Source of the DNA: Ghiorsea sp.
Lineage (GTDB): Bacteria; Pseudomonadota; Zetaproteobacteria; Mariprofundales; Mariprofundaceae
Direction: 5' to 3'
Length of the DNA: 63,374 bases
Assembly (NCBI GenBank): GCA_027080505.1
Contig: JALWRX010000059.1
Span: 1 to 63,374, forward strand
Both the position numbers and the translations under genes were made by a program. Below are positions 1 through 7,725 of the stretch, piece by piece. The stretch's first letter is position 1, and each line of letters starts with the position of its first letter. The notes beneath the pieces are model-generated. The model was not told where the DNA came from and did no database searches. It worked only from the letters and a program-made list of their open reading frames with translations.

Positions 1-878
1 TTCTTCTTGGGCAATCAGTTGGGCAATATGTAACTTTTCTTCACCTTCAATGGGCGCATGAAGCCCTAACATTTGATTAAAATCACAATCATAAACATAA
101 CCTTGCCAATCAATGCTGATTAAGGTTCGGCACATCACACCTTTCACATTGGCTTGCTGGAAATTGTCTTTTAAAAGTGTCATGTATTCATCAAATAAAC
201 CTTTAGTGACAAGCGTGCTTCCAAATCTTGCTATGGGCTGGTTGGTGATGGTGAAGAGTTCGTTGAAATGGATGTTGTAACGAGCCAGTAACTCTTTTTT
301 GTAAGCGGCTTCAAGCTCTTGTTGTGAGGGAGGTAAACTGATGCCTTGAGGGTTATACACTAGGTTCAAGGTGAGCTTGCTGCCTTCCATGCCGTAGCCC
401 AAAACATTTAACTTTTTAATGCCTTTAATACTGGATTGGAATACACCGTTGCCGCGTTGTGCATCCACATTGTCTTCCAAATAACAGGGCAATGATGCCG
501 CAATTTCAACTTGATTATCAGCCAAGAAATCAGCCAGCCACTCATAACCTTCTTCACTAAGAATGGTTAAGTTACAGCGGTCAATCACGTTGATGTTTAA
601 CTTGCGTGCAGCCAACACCAATTTGCGGAAGTGCGGGTTCATTTCAGGCGCACCACCTGTTAAATCCAAGGTTTTAATGCCTGATATTTCCATCAATTGG
701 ATGAGAAGGTTGATATTAGCTTCATCCATAATTTCTTTGCGTTTAGGGCCAGCATTAACATGGCAATGAAAGCAAGTTTGATTACATAAATAACCCAAAT
801 TCACTTGTAGGGTGTGCATACGAGCGCGTTTGATGGCAGGAAAGTTTTTTTTTTAAGCAGTGGCAACATATCTCGCAT
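1..878 (-). CDS. arsS: Arsenosugar biosynthesis radical SAM protein ArsS (partial at window edge; apparent frameshift)
   Basis: This is the N-terminal part of a radical SAM enzyme of the ArsS type (family with a DUF3641 C-terminal domain); the C-terminus lies outside the window. The cluster-binding segment CNQTCFHCHVNAGP and the following LTGGAPEMNP are visible, as is a later cysteine region (VYDCDFNQ). The continuous frame opens only at ATG 817-819, too far into the conserved N-terminus. The expected start, MRDMLPLLKK at 878, lies in another frame upstream of a run of ten A on the coding strand (847-856 on the minus strand). A shift of -1 there restores MRDMLPLLKKK followed by FPAIKRARMHTLQV. 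This may be a homopolymer sequencing error, transcriptional slippage or a real mutation. ArsS is thought to build the adenosyl-arsenosugar scaffold. The family call is strong; the frameshift interpretation is inference. Confidence 0.8.
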
Positions 879-1084
879 AATGTATAAAAACTCCAGTTTA
901 ACACTCAGTCGCTGAACAACATCGAATATTACATTTAGCTTGTCGATGTGTGAAACTTTATGATTTGTGGATAAAGGTAGGGTGTCATGTTGATGGTAAA
1001 AAAACTTGGTGCTTGTGTTATGAAAAGTCACCGCTATACTTCGCCGCGCTTCGGGTTCAAACCTTTGAGGCAAACACCCAATAA

Positions 1085-1164
<80 letters not shown>

Positions 1165-1165
1165 A

Positions 1166-1204
1166 AGCCCTTGAAAACACTGTGTTTTCAAGGGCTATTT
1201 TTTT
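1166..1204 (+). terminator. Rho-independent terminator after tRNA-fMet
   Basis: A 14-bp stem (AGCCCTTGAAAACA / TGTTTTCAAGGGCT) with a 3-nt loop is followed by a run of T. It ends the tRNA transcript. Because it lies inside the island side of the attachment repeat, it was probably brought by the element, while the original terminator is now at 47417-47447. Confidence 0.82.
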
Positions 1205-1216
1205 GCAAAAAAATCC

Positions 1217-1315
1217 GTGCCCAGGTAGTCCGTGCCCATCTCGTGCCCATTCTGTGCCCATGGGCTTTATAAGTCACTTGATTCATAAATAAAATAGATA
1301 ACAACCCCGTGCCCA
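1217..1315 (+). promoter_or_regulatory. Cluster of five GTGCCCA direct repeats (putative integrase arm-type sites)
   Basis: GTGCCCA occurs at 1217, 1232, 1243, 1254 and 1309, so four copies lie 15, 11 and 11 bp apart, near one helical turn, directly inside the left attachment site. Tandem short direct repeats next to attL/attR are typical arm-type sites bound by tyrosine integrases or by the excisionase. The repeats are seen; the role is inferred. Confidence 0.55.
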
Positions 1316-1507
1316 CGACTCAGAAATTCGGTTTATTTTGATTTATGGTCAAGAAAGCCTATCCAAAAATATATTTAAGTTTATGACCTTAAGGCACAAA
1401 TTTCATTTATAAATGCAATTTCGATAAATAGCATGGAAAACAAGCTGGAATTAAGCATTAAGGATTACTTAATACATAATATGTTTTACATCGCAAGTAT
1501 CACTATC

Positions 1508-1828
1508 ATGAAAGACGCAAATCTAGTATCGCCATTACCTAAAAGGTTAAAAGCAGCAAGAAAAGCTGCGGGCTACTCCCAGTCTAAATTAGGTATACTT
1601 TGTGGTATAGATGAGTCCAGTGCTGCGCCTAGGATAAACCAATATGAGAAAGGAACGCACTCACCAACATATTTGCTTGTTGCTGCCTTTGCAAAGGCAT
1701 TGGATGTTCCACCTTATTACTTTTATATAGAAGATGATAAAATGGCAGAAATCGCATGCCGTTTAAATCAACTGGCTATTGATGAGATACAATCGATTTT
1801 GGATAAGACTGAGTTAGTTAAAAAGTAA
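1508..1828 (+). CDS. XRE-family helix-turn-helix regulator
   Basis: A 106-residue protein made almost entirely of a Cro/CI-type HTH domain: LPKRLKAARKAAGYSQSKLG, then the recognition region ending NQYEKGTHSP, and LVAAFAKALDVPPYYFY. Family members usually begin 8-10 residues before the LPKRLK segment, which favours the ATG at 1508 over the in-frame ATG at 1433; neither start has a clear ribosome binding site. It is the first gene of the island, divergent from nothing and convergent with cas6. It could control the element or the CRISPR locus; nothing in the sequence decides this. Confidence 0.72.
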   Translation: MKDANLVSPLPKRLKAARKAAGYSQSKLGILCGIDESSAAPRINQYEKGTHSPTYLLVAAFAKALDVPPYYFYIEDDKMAEIACRLNQLAIDEIQSILDKTELVKK

Positions 1829-1868
1829 AGTGGATAAACGTTTAAGCACGCAGTTATGTCGTGATAGC

Positions 1869-2663
1869 TTATGATAAGAGAGGGGTTAAGCGACCAAGCC
1901 CAAAAGATGTTTGCCTGCCAACGCCTAATGCCATGGCTAAGTTTAACCAAGGTTGCCAATCAGATGGTAAGTCTTGTGGCCATGTGATGTCCAAGAGCCA
2001 ACCACTGAGATCTTGTTCTTTTTTTGTTCTGAACGAAAATCTGTTAATTTCACACCATTGGGTATGACTACACTCAGGTAGAGGTAAGCGACTTTCAGGA
2101 ATATTTGTGCCATGAAGTGCAGCTAACATTTGCATTTTCGATACAATTGAGGTTAAGACTGCTTTGTTTATATCTTGGTGTTCTCGAGGTGTTTTGCCTT
2201 TGATACGTAGTCTAAGTGGTGTGATAGCTTGCCATTGGTAGGCAAAAGGTTGCTCAAACCATGTTGAGGGTTGCCAAATAATATTTAAATTCAGAGCCTC
2301 TATAGCACTGCGCCAAGATTCTTGGTGCGCTATTTCAGAACCAGCCATAGTCAGCGTGGCTTGAGCTCGCATACCGTTTAGACTAAGTGATAAAGCCCAT
2401 GCATGCGGGATACTTCCTGCCTTACCCAAACCTTCAATAGTGATGGCTTGGCGAGATTCAAAAGACTGCCCATAATGGCAATGTGGACGCTTAACGCAGT
2501 CTTGGCAGACTGTTTTTTTAGCATCAAAAAAGCAGCATCCCGTTTTTAAAGCCAAACCAAGCATGCCTCGCAAGCGAAATCCAACATCTAATACACTTTT
2601 TTCCCAATCATCAGGTATGATGAAAGAGAAGTGAAGCTGTTTAACTGCCAGAGCTGTTTTCAT
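1869..2663 (-). CDS. cas6: CRISPR RAMP endoribonuclease Cas6
   Basis: 264 aa; the C-terminal glycine-rich loop LGVGRQTSFGLGRLTP is the signature of the Cas6 C-terminal RAMP domain, and an N-terminal FRLRGMLGLAL plus a Cys cluster (CQDC...C) match the Cas6 subgroup often found with type III systems. Cas6 cuts the pre-crRNA at the 3' base of the repeat hairpin and leaves an 8-nt 5' handle. Its start overlaps the stop of the upstream CARF nuclease gene by 4 bp, so the two are translationally coupled. It is the last gene of the minus-strand CRISPR block. The catalytic residues are not obvious from one sequence. Confidence 0.85.
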   Translation of the reverse strand: MKTALAVKQLHFSFIIPDDWEKSVLDVGFRLRGMLGLALKTGCCFFDAKKTVCQDCVKRPHCHYGQSFESRQAITIEGLGKAGSIPHAWALSLSLNGMRAQATLTMAGSEIAHQESWRSAIEALNLNIIWQPSTWFEQPFAYQWQAITPLRLRIKGKTPREHQDINKAVLTSIVSKMQMLAALHGTNIPESRLPLPECSHTQWCEINRFSFRTKKEQDLSGWLLDITWPQDLPSDWQPWLNLAMALGVGRQTSFGLGRLTPLLS

Positions 2664-3811
2664 AAGCCGCTTAGTTGAAGCAACTGTTCTTCAGCATCAG
2701 GTGCACGCACATTGACAAGCCGTACATCCAGGCGCTTTGCTTTAGCTACTAGACCAGGCTCAATGCTTTGCGCATGTACAAGCCCTGCGATATGATAATC
2801 ACGCCCCCCGACTTCATCACGCAAGGCATCGACTTCAAATAACGGTGCAGTGGTCGTTTTTTTAATATTTTTACACGACCAATACACAAGATGATTCTTA
2901 CGTGCGCCGAGAAAATCAAACTCTTGAGAGTCTGCCTCTTTTCCCTGAATACTCACCTGAACACCACTATATCCGCCTTTCCAGTGCCCATCATCATGCT
3001 TTGCAAACACTGCACCAACCCAATCTTCCATCCATAAGTTTTTCATGTAGTCAATGGGGTTTGTGGTGTGAACCGCTTGAAAACTAAAACCTTCTTGCCC
3101 ATGAAAGTGAAGTTTTTTGATTGCGCCAATAGATTGCGTGCTTTCAAGACCTTGCTTGATCATCTTGTTTATTTGTTTTTGGTTACGCAAATAAAAATAG
3201 CCTCGCGCCTTGGCTTCATCATGGCTGCATACTTGTATTCCATTTAGTGCATCAGTTAACTGCTTGTTCATTTGCCTTAGTTTTTCAAGGGGGGAAAAAT
3301 GCTTTTTCAGCTTATTCATATCACGACCAGAGCCATGTTTAATCTGTGAACCATGGATTTGTAAAATATCTTGAAGAGATAAAGCACGGCATGACACAGT
3401 ATTATTTTTCGCATGGGGTGAAACCACATCAAACTTCTGCGTTTTAGCATCCATGACCACGCCAAATACCTTGTTTTGTTGAAGTTGTGATTGTTTGCGT
3501 AAGCATTCAATACCGATAAGTGACATGGTTTTTGTGCCGCTACTTAAATGATAAACCACTGTCACCTGACCATGTAGTATTTTCATTTTTTCCATCAGTG
3601 TGTGTTGCAGGGTTTCAGGGTTGAGCGCATCAACGAGCCATGCTTGTTGCTTACAGTTTTGTGGTTTATAGGCTTGTTGTAGATATTTTAAGGATTGTTC
3701 GCTTTGCTTGGTGTAAATCCAAATGATATGTCTAGGTTGATATGTTCTTGCAGCCACAAGATTTGGGATACATTGTGCGGATACATTTTGAATCAAGTAG
3801 TCAATGCTCAT
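2660..3811 (-). CDS. CARF-domain nuclease, Card1/Can2-like
   Basis: 383 aa. The N-terminal half is a CARF fold: Rossmann-like strands and the ligand-loop motif YHLSSGTKTMSLIG (residues about 87-100). The C-terminal half has a PD-(D/E)XK nuclease core: EFDFLGARKNHLVYWSCK, with E/D acidic residues and catalytic lysine in the SCK. This order is that of Card1/Can2 (DUF1887), nucleases switched on by cyclic tetra-adenylate made by Cas10 when it senses foreign RNA; known members cut ssDNA and/or RNA. GGAGGA lies 10 nt before the ATG. Its stop overlaps the cas6 start. The family assignment is strong; ligand and substrate are inferred. Confidence 0.82.
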   Translation of the reverse strand: MSIDYLIQNVSAQCIPNLVAARTYQPRHIIWIYTKQSEQSLKYLQQAYKPQNCKQQAWLVDALNPETLQHTLMEKMKILHGQVTVVYHLSSGTKTMSLIGIECLRKQSQLQQNKVFGVVMDAKTQKFDVVSPHAKNNTVSCRALSLQDILQIHGSQIKHGSGRDMNKLKKHFSPLEKLRQMNKQLTDALNGIQVCSHDEAKARGYFYLRNQKQINKMIKQGLESTQSIGAIKKLHFHGQEGFSFQAVHTTNPIDYMKNLWMEDWVGAVFAKHDDGHWKGGYSGVQVSIQGKEADSQEFDFLGARKNHLVYWSCKNIKKTTTAPLFEVDALRDEVGGRDYHIAGLVHAQSIEPGLVAKAKRLDVRLVNVRAPDAEEQLLQLSGL

Positions 3812-3884
3812 GGTGATACATTCCTCCCCAAAAGCGATAAACTATATAGAAACTAGCATCATTCAAAGGATAATCATAAAGTTT

Positions 3885-3913
3885 AAAAAAAGGGCTGCGG
3901 TTAAGCAGCCCCG
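3885..3913 (-). terminator. Rho-independent terminator of the lipoprotein gene
   Basis: Read on the minus strand, a stem GGGCTGC/GCAGCCC with a 6-nt loop is followed by seven T. It sits 6 bp past the stop of the lipoprotein gene and insulates it from the CARF nuclease-cas6 pair. Confidence 0.82.
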
Positions 3914-3919
3914 ATAAGA

Positions 3920-4393
3920 TTATTGCACAACAAAAGAGCCAATACTTGTTTTTTTGGTGCCAGCTTGTAACGAATATTCATTTTGGTAAACTTGAATTGT
4001 TTCTCCGAGGTTTAAATTGATGGTTTTAACGACATCGGGTGAGGCAATTGGGGAAGATGTGTTATATACACTGGTACAAGTATAAGAAGCACGGATTGTG
4101 GTTGCTGTTCCTCGCACGCACGTTGTGGTGAGTGTGCCCGTGTAGTTTGTACCCCGATTAAATACTTCATTCAAGCTGGCATTATCCATGCTTTGCGACA
4201 CATGATAATAGGTTGCCGAAACACCCACATTATTGGCAGAAGTGGTGATAACAATACTGTTAGGGTTGCTTGCATTCAATGTGGTTGTATTGGTTCCACT
4301 TGATGCTGAGCTGGTACCTGGTAATCCAGAATCTGTACCACCACAACTGATAAGTGCGCCTGCAATAGCTAGACTTAATAATAAAATTTTCAT
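3920..4393 (-). CDS. Small exported lipoprotein, function unknown
   Basis: 157 aa. The start at 4393 is fixed by AAGGAG 10 nt upstream; the longer frame has no binding site. The N-terminus MKILLLSLAIAGALISC is a lipoprotein signal with lipobox ALISC, so the mature protein is anchored by a lipidated cysteine. The rest is Ser/Thr/Asn-rich, with a low-complexity stretch after the cysteine, and has two cysteines that could form a disulfide (TTTCVRG, SYTCTS). I do not recognise the domain. It lies inside the type III CRISPR block, as its own unit with a terminator and with a TTTCCCAA/TTGGGAAA palindrome 65 bp upstream. Confidence 0.8.
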   Translation of the reverse strand: MKILLLSLAIAGALISCGGTDSGLPGTSSASSGTNTTTLNASNPNSIVITTSANNVGVSATYYHVSQSMDNASLNEVFNRGTNYTGTLTTTCVRGTATTIRASYTCTSVYNTSSPIASPDVVKTINLNLGETIQVYQNEYSLQAGTKKTSIGSFVVQ

Positions 4394-4457
4394 TGTGATT
4401 TTCTCCTTGGTTTTAATGAACAAGGCGAAGTTTATGTAGGTGTTTTGTTATTGCTGG

Positions 4458-4475
4458 TTTCCCAACCTTGGGAAA
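4458..4475 (-). promoter_or_regulatory. Palindrome TTTCCCAA-CC-TTGGGAAA (possible operator)
   Basis: A perfect 8-bp inverted repeat with a 2-nt centre, 65 bp upstream of the lipoprotein start. Close relatives occur before other minus-strand genes of the locus, at 9916 and 18659, and a weaker one at 5079. A shared regulator is inferred. Confidence 0.45.
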
Positions 4476-4510
4476 GAAGGAGGGTTTAGATGAGGCATGT
4501 ATTTTCTAGT

Positions 4511-4918
4511 TTAATAGCTATCATCATTGAACATGTCATGGTTATCGAAAAGATCATCATGATCGAACATATTAAAATCCATACCATAAGGGTTACCTTC
4601 AATATCTAAACCACCCATACCGTGAAGCATCAGGTTTCCATTGGCAGGGTTGATGCAAAAATCATCGTCGTCATCAAAAGATTGGTTTTCTGTTTGATAA
4701 TCAGGGTCTTCCATGTTGATGGTGGCTGTTGCAGACATCTCAAGTATAGGTGTGGTTTGCTCAAGGCTGTCCTCATCCAGCGTATTTTTGCTGACTGAAT
4801 TGCAATCAGTATCATAAGATAAATCATCTTTGTCGGTATTGCTAAATAAGTTTGGTATAGTAAAGCCAATAAATAGGGTGAAACCAAAAAGCCCTAAAGC
4901 GATTAATGATTCAAGCAT
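4511..4918 (-). CDS. Small acidic protein with N-terminal membrane segment
   Basis: 135 aa, AAGGAG 7-8 nt before the ATG. One hydrophobic helix (residues about 3-26) is followed by a very acidic region (DDDDDF, HDDLFDNHD). The C-terminal segment INPANGNLMLHGMGGLDIEG followed by NPYG resembles a short motif seen in small uncharacterised proteins of plasmids and integrative elements; I recall this only in general terms. It probably sits in the inner membrane with an acidic tail. No function can be assigned. It is an independent unit between the lipoprotein gene and the array. Confidence 0.68.
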   Translation of the reverse strand: MLESLIALGLFGFTLFIGFTIPNLFSNTDKDDLSYDTDCNSVSKNTLDEDSLEQTTPILEMSATATINMEDPDYQTENQSFDDDDDFCINPANGNLMLHGMGGLDIEGNPYGMDFNMFDHDDLFDNHDMFNDDSY

Positions 4919-5009
4919 GATATGACTCCTTTTTGATTAGAGATAAGGTGGTATCATTTGTTCAACAATGGATAACTATAGAAGCTTAAGTATGAAGTTG
5001 CCGCTGTAG

Positions 5010-5037
5010 TCGTTATACCCGCGAAGATGGGTATCCA
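5010..5037. repeat. REP-like palindromic repeat
   Basis: A 28-bp sequence with stem TACCC/GGGTA, aligned to the repeat inside cmr3 (13933-13960) at 22 or so of 28 positions. Two of the differences are compensatory (A:T for T:A in the stem), so the hairpin is conserved. Confidence 0.42.
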
Positions 5038-5078
5038 TAAGCTCCATATTGTACCCATCTGTATTGAACAAAATGTTT

Positions 5079-5092
5079 ACACAAGCTTGGGA
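5079..5092 (-). promoter_or_regulatory. Degenerate CCCAAGCTTGGG-type palindrome
   Basis: ACACAAGCTTGGGA; on the minus strand it reads TCCCAAGCTTGTGT, nearly the same as the site at 18659. It is 161 bp before the start of the acidic membrane protein gene, farther than at the other sites, so its role is doubtful. Confidence 0.25.
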
Positions 5093-5137
5093 AGCAGGGC
5101 AGCTTGGGTATGATGCAAGAAACTGTTGTGTATAAGG

Positions 5138-5341
5138 TTAGTCTTTATCGGACTGATGGTTCATAACCAAGCTAAGTTTACCTTGTCGTTTTAGTCGAGC
5201 AAGTAAGGCATCCACTTTTTTATCTGCTGAAGCTCCAAATTCTGTAAATAAAGTTTCAACAAGCTTTAATTCTAGTTTACGCCTAGAGCCTTGAATCACT
5301 TCGAGCTTTGGTTTGCTGTGGTTGTTTGGTGTATCACTCAT
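5138..5341 (-). CDS. Small basic hypothetical protein
   Basis: 67 aa, with a charged amphipathic central helix (RRKLELKLVETLFTEFG) and a basic segment (LLARLKRQGKL). No domain recognised. It lies between the array's distal end and the acidic membrane protein gene, and may be transcribed by read-through of the array. No clear ribosome binding site is visible before the ATG, so the call is moderate. Confidence 0.45.
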   Translation of the reverse strand: MSDTPNNHSKPKLEVIQGSRRKLELKLVETLFTEFGASADKKVDALLARLKRQGKLSLVMNHQSDKD

Positions 5342-5380
5342 ACGTCAAATGATACCACTCATTACAATAAGTCAAGAAGG

Positions 5381-6239
5381 GGTGCGATAGTACAATGTTG
5401 CGAAGCTACATTGGGCATTCGGGTTTATCCGTAAGGATAAGCCTGTATCATTTAGTTAAAAGTTTCAAAACCTTTTTGTCAGGTAAACCTGCCAATACTA
5501 TCGCACCTTTATGTCAATTAAGAATTGCCATAAAGCCTTGCTGGTTAAAGGCATTCGGGTATTTCAGAAATTGAACTCGATTGCACAGGCATCGAGGTTT
5601 CAAAACCTTTCGATGCGCTGCGCTCATCGCACTATCGCACCATTTCAGGTCAATATCATTGCCTTTCAATGCCTTGCTGGTTAAAGGCATTCGGGCTACC
5701 CCTGAACATGCAATCGTGTTATACGAAACAGTTTCAAAACCTTTAAACAGGGACAATGCATCCAAGCTATTGAGAATAGCTTGGTGCTGCGGCAGTACAA
5801 TGTTGCGCAGCTACATTGGGCATTCGGGTGTGATTATCAGCAACTTTGTTTGGACAAGGATGATGTGTTTCAAAACCTTTTTGTCAGGTAAACCTGCCAA
5901 TACTATCGCGCCATTTCAGGTCAATATCATTGCCCTTCAATGCCTTGCTGGTTAAAGGCATTGGGGTGACGCAATGGCAGAAATGCTTGCTGAAGCTGGT
6001 GATTTGTTTCAAAACCTTTTTGTCAGGTAAACCTGCCAATACTATCGCACCATTTCAGGTCAATATCATTGCCCTTCAATGACTTGCTGGTCAAAGGCAT
6101 TCGGGTTTGATCTTCGCGGCACAGCCATCACCAGTTTACCGTTTCAAAACCTTTTAACAGGGACAATGAATCCAAGCTATTGAGAATAGCTTGGTGCTGC
6201 GGCAGTACAATGTTGCGAAGCTACATTGGGCATTTGGGT
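5381..6239 (-). repeat. Expanded CRISPR repeats of two classes (A: 99-101 nt, B: 99 nt)
   Basis: Class A units at 5462-5560, 5597-5696, 5867-5967 and 6006-6106 keep the first 14 and last 18 bases of the normal repeat, and replace the central AAACA with about 69 nt. Class B units at 5731-5829 and 6141-6239 keep the first 21 and last 11 bases, and replace TTAAA with about 67 nt. The partial unit at 5381-5424 ends as class B, but starts GGTGCGATAGTA, the reverse complement of a class A segment. Inserts are rich in hairpins: a perfect 10-bp stem CCAAGCTATT/AATAGCTTGG and CAATGT/ACATTG in B, CAGGT/ACCTG in A. All units remain separated by normal spacers. Confidence 0.85.
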
Positions 6240-7112
6240 GGCTTCTACCGTGATACAACTCTAATTTGGACTAAAGTTTCAAAACCTTTAAACAGGTTAA
6301 AGGCATTCGGGTCTGAAAAAACAGGATTGTCACTTAGCAAACTGAAACCGTTGTTTCAAAACCTTTAAACAGGTTAAAGGCATTCGGGTTGGACGCATGT
6401 GGAATACCGAAGGAAGATGAGTGGTTTCAAAACCTTTAAACAGGTTAAAGGCATTCGGGTTTTAATCGCATTGTAGAGCATTGCCTAGATACTGTTAGTT
6501 TCAAAACCTTTAAACAGGTTAAAGGCATTCGGGTGTAAATAAAATGATGTTCCATGATAATGGCATCATGTGTTTCAAAACCTTTAAACAGGTTAAAGGC
6601 ATTCGGGTTCAATGGTAAAGTTGCTGCTGTTGCAGTACACTCAGTTTCAAAACCTTTAAACAGGTTAAAGGCATTCGGGTTGACGCCATACGGTAATAGA
6701 GTACTTAGCTACTTGTTTCAAAACCTTTAAACAGGTTAAAGGCATTCGGGTGGTTGATCAGTCCGAACAGGACGAAGCTGCCTTAAAGTTTCAAAACCTT
6801 TAAACAGGTTAAAGGCATTCGGGTGGCGTAAGTCGGGCTATTCATTGCAGGAAATTAAAGAGTTTCAAAACCTTTAAACAGGTTAAAGGCATTCGGGTTT
6901 GGCTATGGTATCTAGTGTTGTGGTTTTGGGGGGTTTCAAAACCTTTAAACAGGTTAAAGGCATTCGGGTCTAAAAAAACAGTTAAGGGTAAAGCTTCAAA
7001 ACAGTTTCAAAACCTTTAAACAGGTTAAAGGCATTCGGGTTGTTTGTGGCACTTTACTGGTATATATATGCCAGCGTTTCAAAACCTTTAAACAGGTTAA
7101 AGGCATTCGGGT
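5381..7112 (-). CRISPR. Type III-B CRISPR array: 12 uniform 37-nt repeats plus 7 expanded or partial distal repeats, 18 spacers
   Basis: Twelve identical 37-nt repeats begin at 6276, 6353, 6424, 6498, 6572, 6644, 6715, 6788, 6862, 6933, 7004 and 7076. On the plus strand they start GTTTCAAAAC and end GGCATTCGGGT; the core CCTTTAA-ACAGG-TTAAAGG is a 7-bp hairpin. Spacers are 34-40 nt. Transcription should run on the minus strand: the minus-strand repeat ends in TTTGAAAC, the usual 8-nt handle form left by Cas6, and the uniform repeats lie next to cas2 while the degenerate ones are at the far (older) end. Six further repeats from 5462 to 6239 are about 100 nt long, and the array ends in one partial unit at 5381-5424; spacers between them keep normal length (34-38 nt). 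Confidence 0.95.
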
Positions 7113-7415
7113 AGTACCCTTTATATGCCCATATTTTCCAACACTTGCCAAGCCCTTTTCGGAATCACCAACGACCCGAATGCCTAAACCATACAAACAA
7201 GGCAAAAAGAAGCGTAAAAAGGCAATGTTTTCTTTTTATCTCCGCGCTTTTTCTCTAAAAAGCTTTAGCCTTGTAAGCGAACTTATAAATTTTAAAGAGC
7301 AAAATGCAATTTCGTCATCAAAAAGCTGCGTTTTTTGTATCAAGCGCCGTTTTTTGATTGGTGTGGCAATGATAAGATAAAAACTAGCGTTATTTCTTAT
7401 CATTTCAATATTTAG
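7113..7415 (-). promoter_or_regulatory. CRISPR leader region
   Basis: This 303-bp AT-rich stretch lies between cas2 and the uniform end of the array, where a minus-strand leader and promoter are expected. No convincing protein is encoded. It holds a 12-nt inverted copy of the repeat end (7173-7184) and, close to cas2, an inverted repeat GATAAGA/TCTTATC (7371-7377, 7395-7401). A specific promoter box cannot be assigned with confidence. Confidence 0.6.
7173..7184. repeat. 12-nt anti-repeat in the leader
   Basis: ACCCGAATGCCT on the plus strand is the exact reverse complement of the plus-strand repeat end AGGCATTCGGGT. In the minus-strand transcript the leader would therefore carry a segment able to pair with the first 12 nt of any repeat; the nearest is 60 nt downstream. 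Confidence 0.5.
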
Positions 7416-7718
7416 CTAAATATCTGCATCAGAAAATACCCAAAGCAAAGGAATATCCTCACTTCTCTTGGCATTGCCCATCAACACAGCCCGACGATTG
7501 CACTGCCCACATACTGGGTAGCAACTGATTTTATCTTCATCCTCACAAATCAAAGCTTGTAAAGCATGAAACAAGGTTTGTTGTTGGCTTGCATTTAACC
7601 TACACTCAAACACTGAATACTGCACACTCTGCCCATAGCTTTTGAGCAAGCGAAACACCTTACGCCAACGCTTGGGCTGGCTAATATCATAAGTAATCAA
7701 CCACATCGAAGAAGCCAT
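7416..7718 (-). CDS. cas2: CRISPR integrase subunit Cas2
   Basis: 100 aa from the ATG at 7718 (MASSMWLITYDISQPKRWRK). The strand-loop MWLITYDIS followed by KVFRLLKSYGQSVQYSVFEC is the Cas2 ferredoxin-like core; the Asp of YDIS is the conserved acidic residue. Two CxxC-like pairs (CYPVCGQC) near the end are a variant feature. With Cas1 it forms the adaptation complex that inserts new spacers at the leader. The ATG lies only 7 bp past the end of a MITE that separates it from cas1, so it has no usual ribosome binding site and may depend on sequence inside the MITE for translation or transcription. Confidence 0.9.
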   Translation of the reverse strand: MASSMWLITYDISQPKRWRKVFRLLKSYGQSVQYSVFECRLNASQQQTLFHALQALICEDEDKISCYPVCGQCNRRAVLMGNAKRSEDIPLLWVFSDADI

Positions 7719-7725
7719 GGTATTA

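Noticed and set aside
801-1073. Separate 90-aa protein upstream of arsS
   Set aside because: Its last 20 codons are the frame-shifted N-terminus of ArsS; the rest overlaps the tRNA promoter region and has no ribosome binding site.
5581-6368. Open reading frames across the expanded repeats (for example 5581-5955)
   Set aside because: They run through repeat units and spacers, have no ribosome binding site and repeat the same peptide from unit to unit; the DNA is explained by the array.
6390-6423. Spacer resembling ccoN (ATGTGGAATAC-GAA shared with about 62278), hinting at self-targeting
   Set aside because: Only about 17 of 19 bases match over part of the spacer and the rest does not; both encode the short peptide RMWNTE. 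This is too little for a protospacer.
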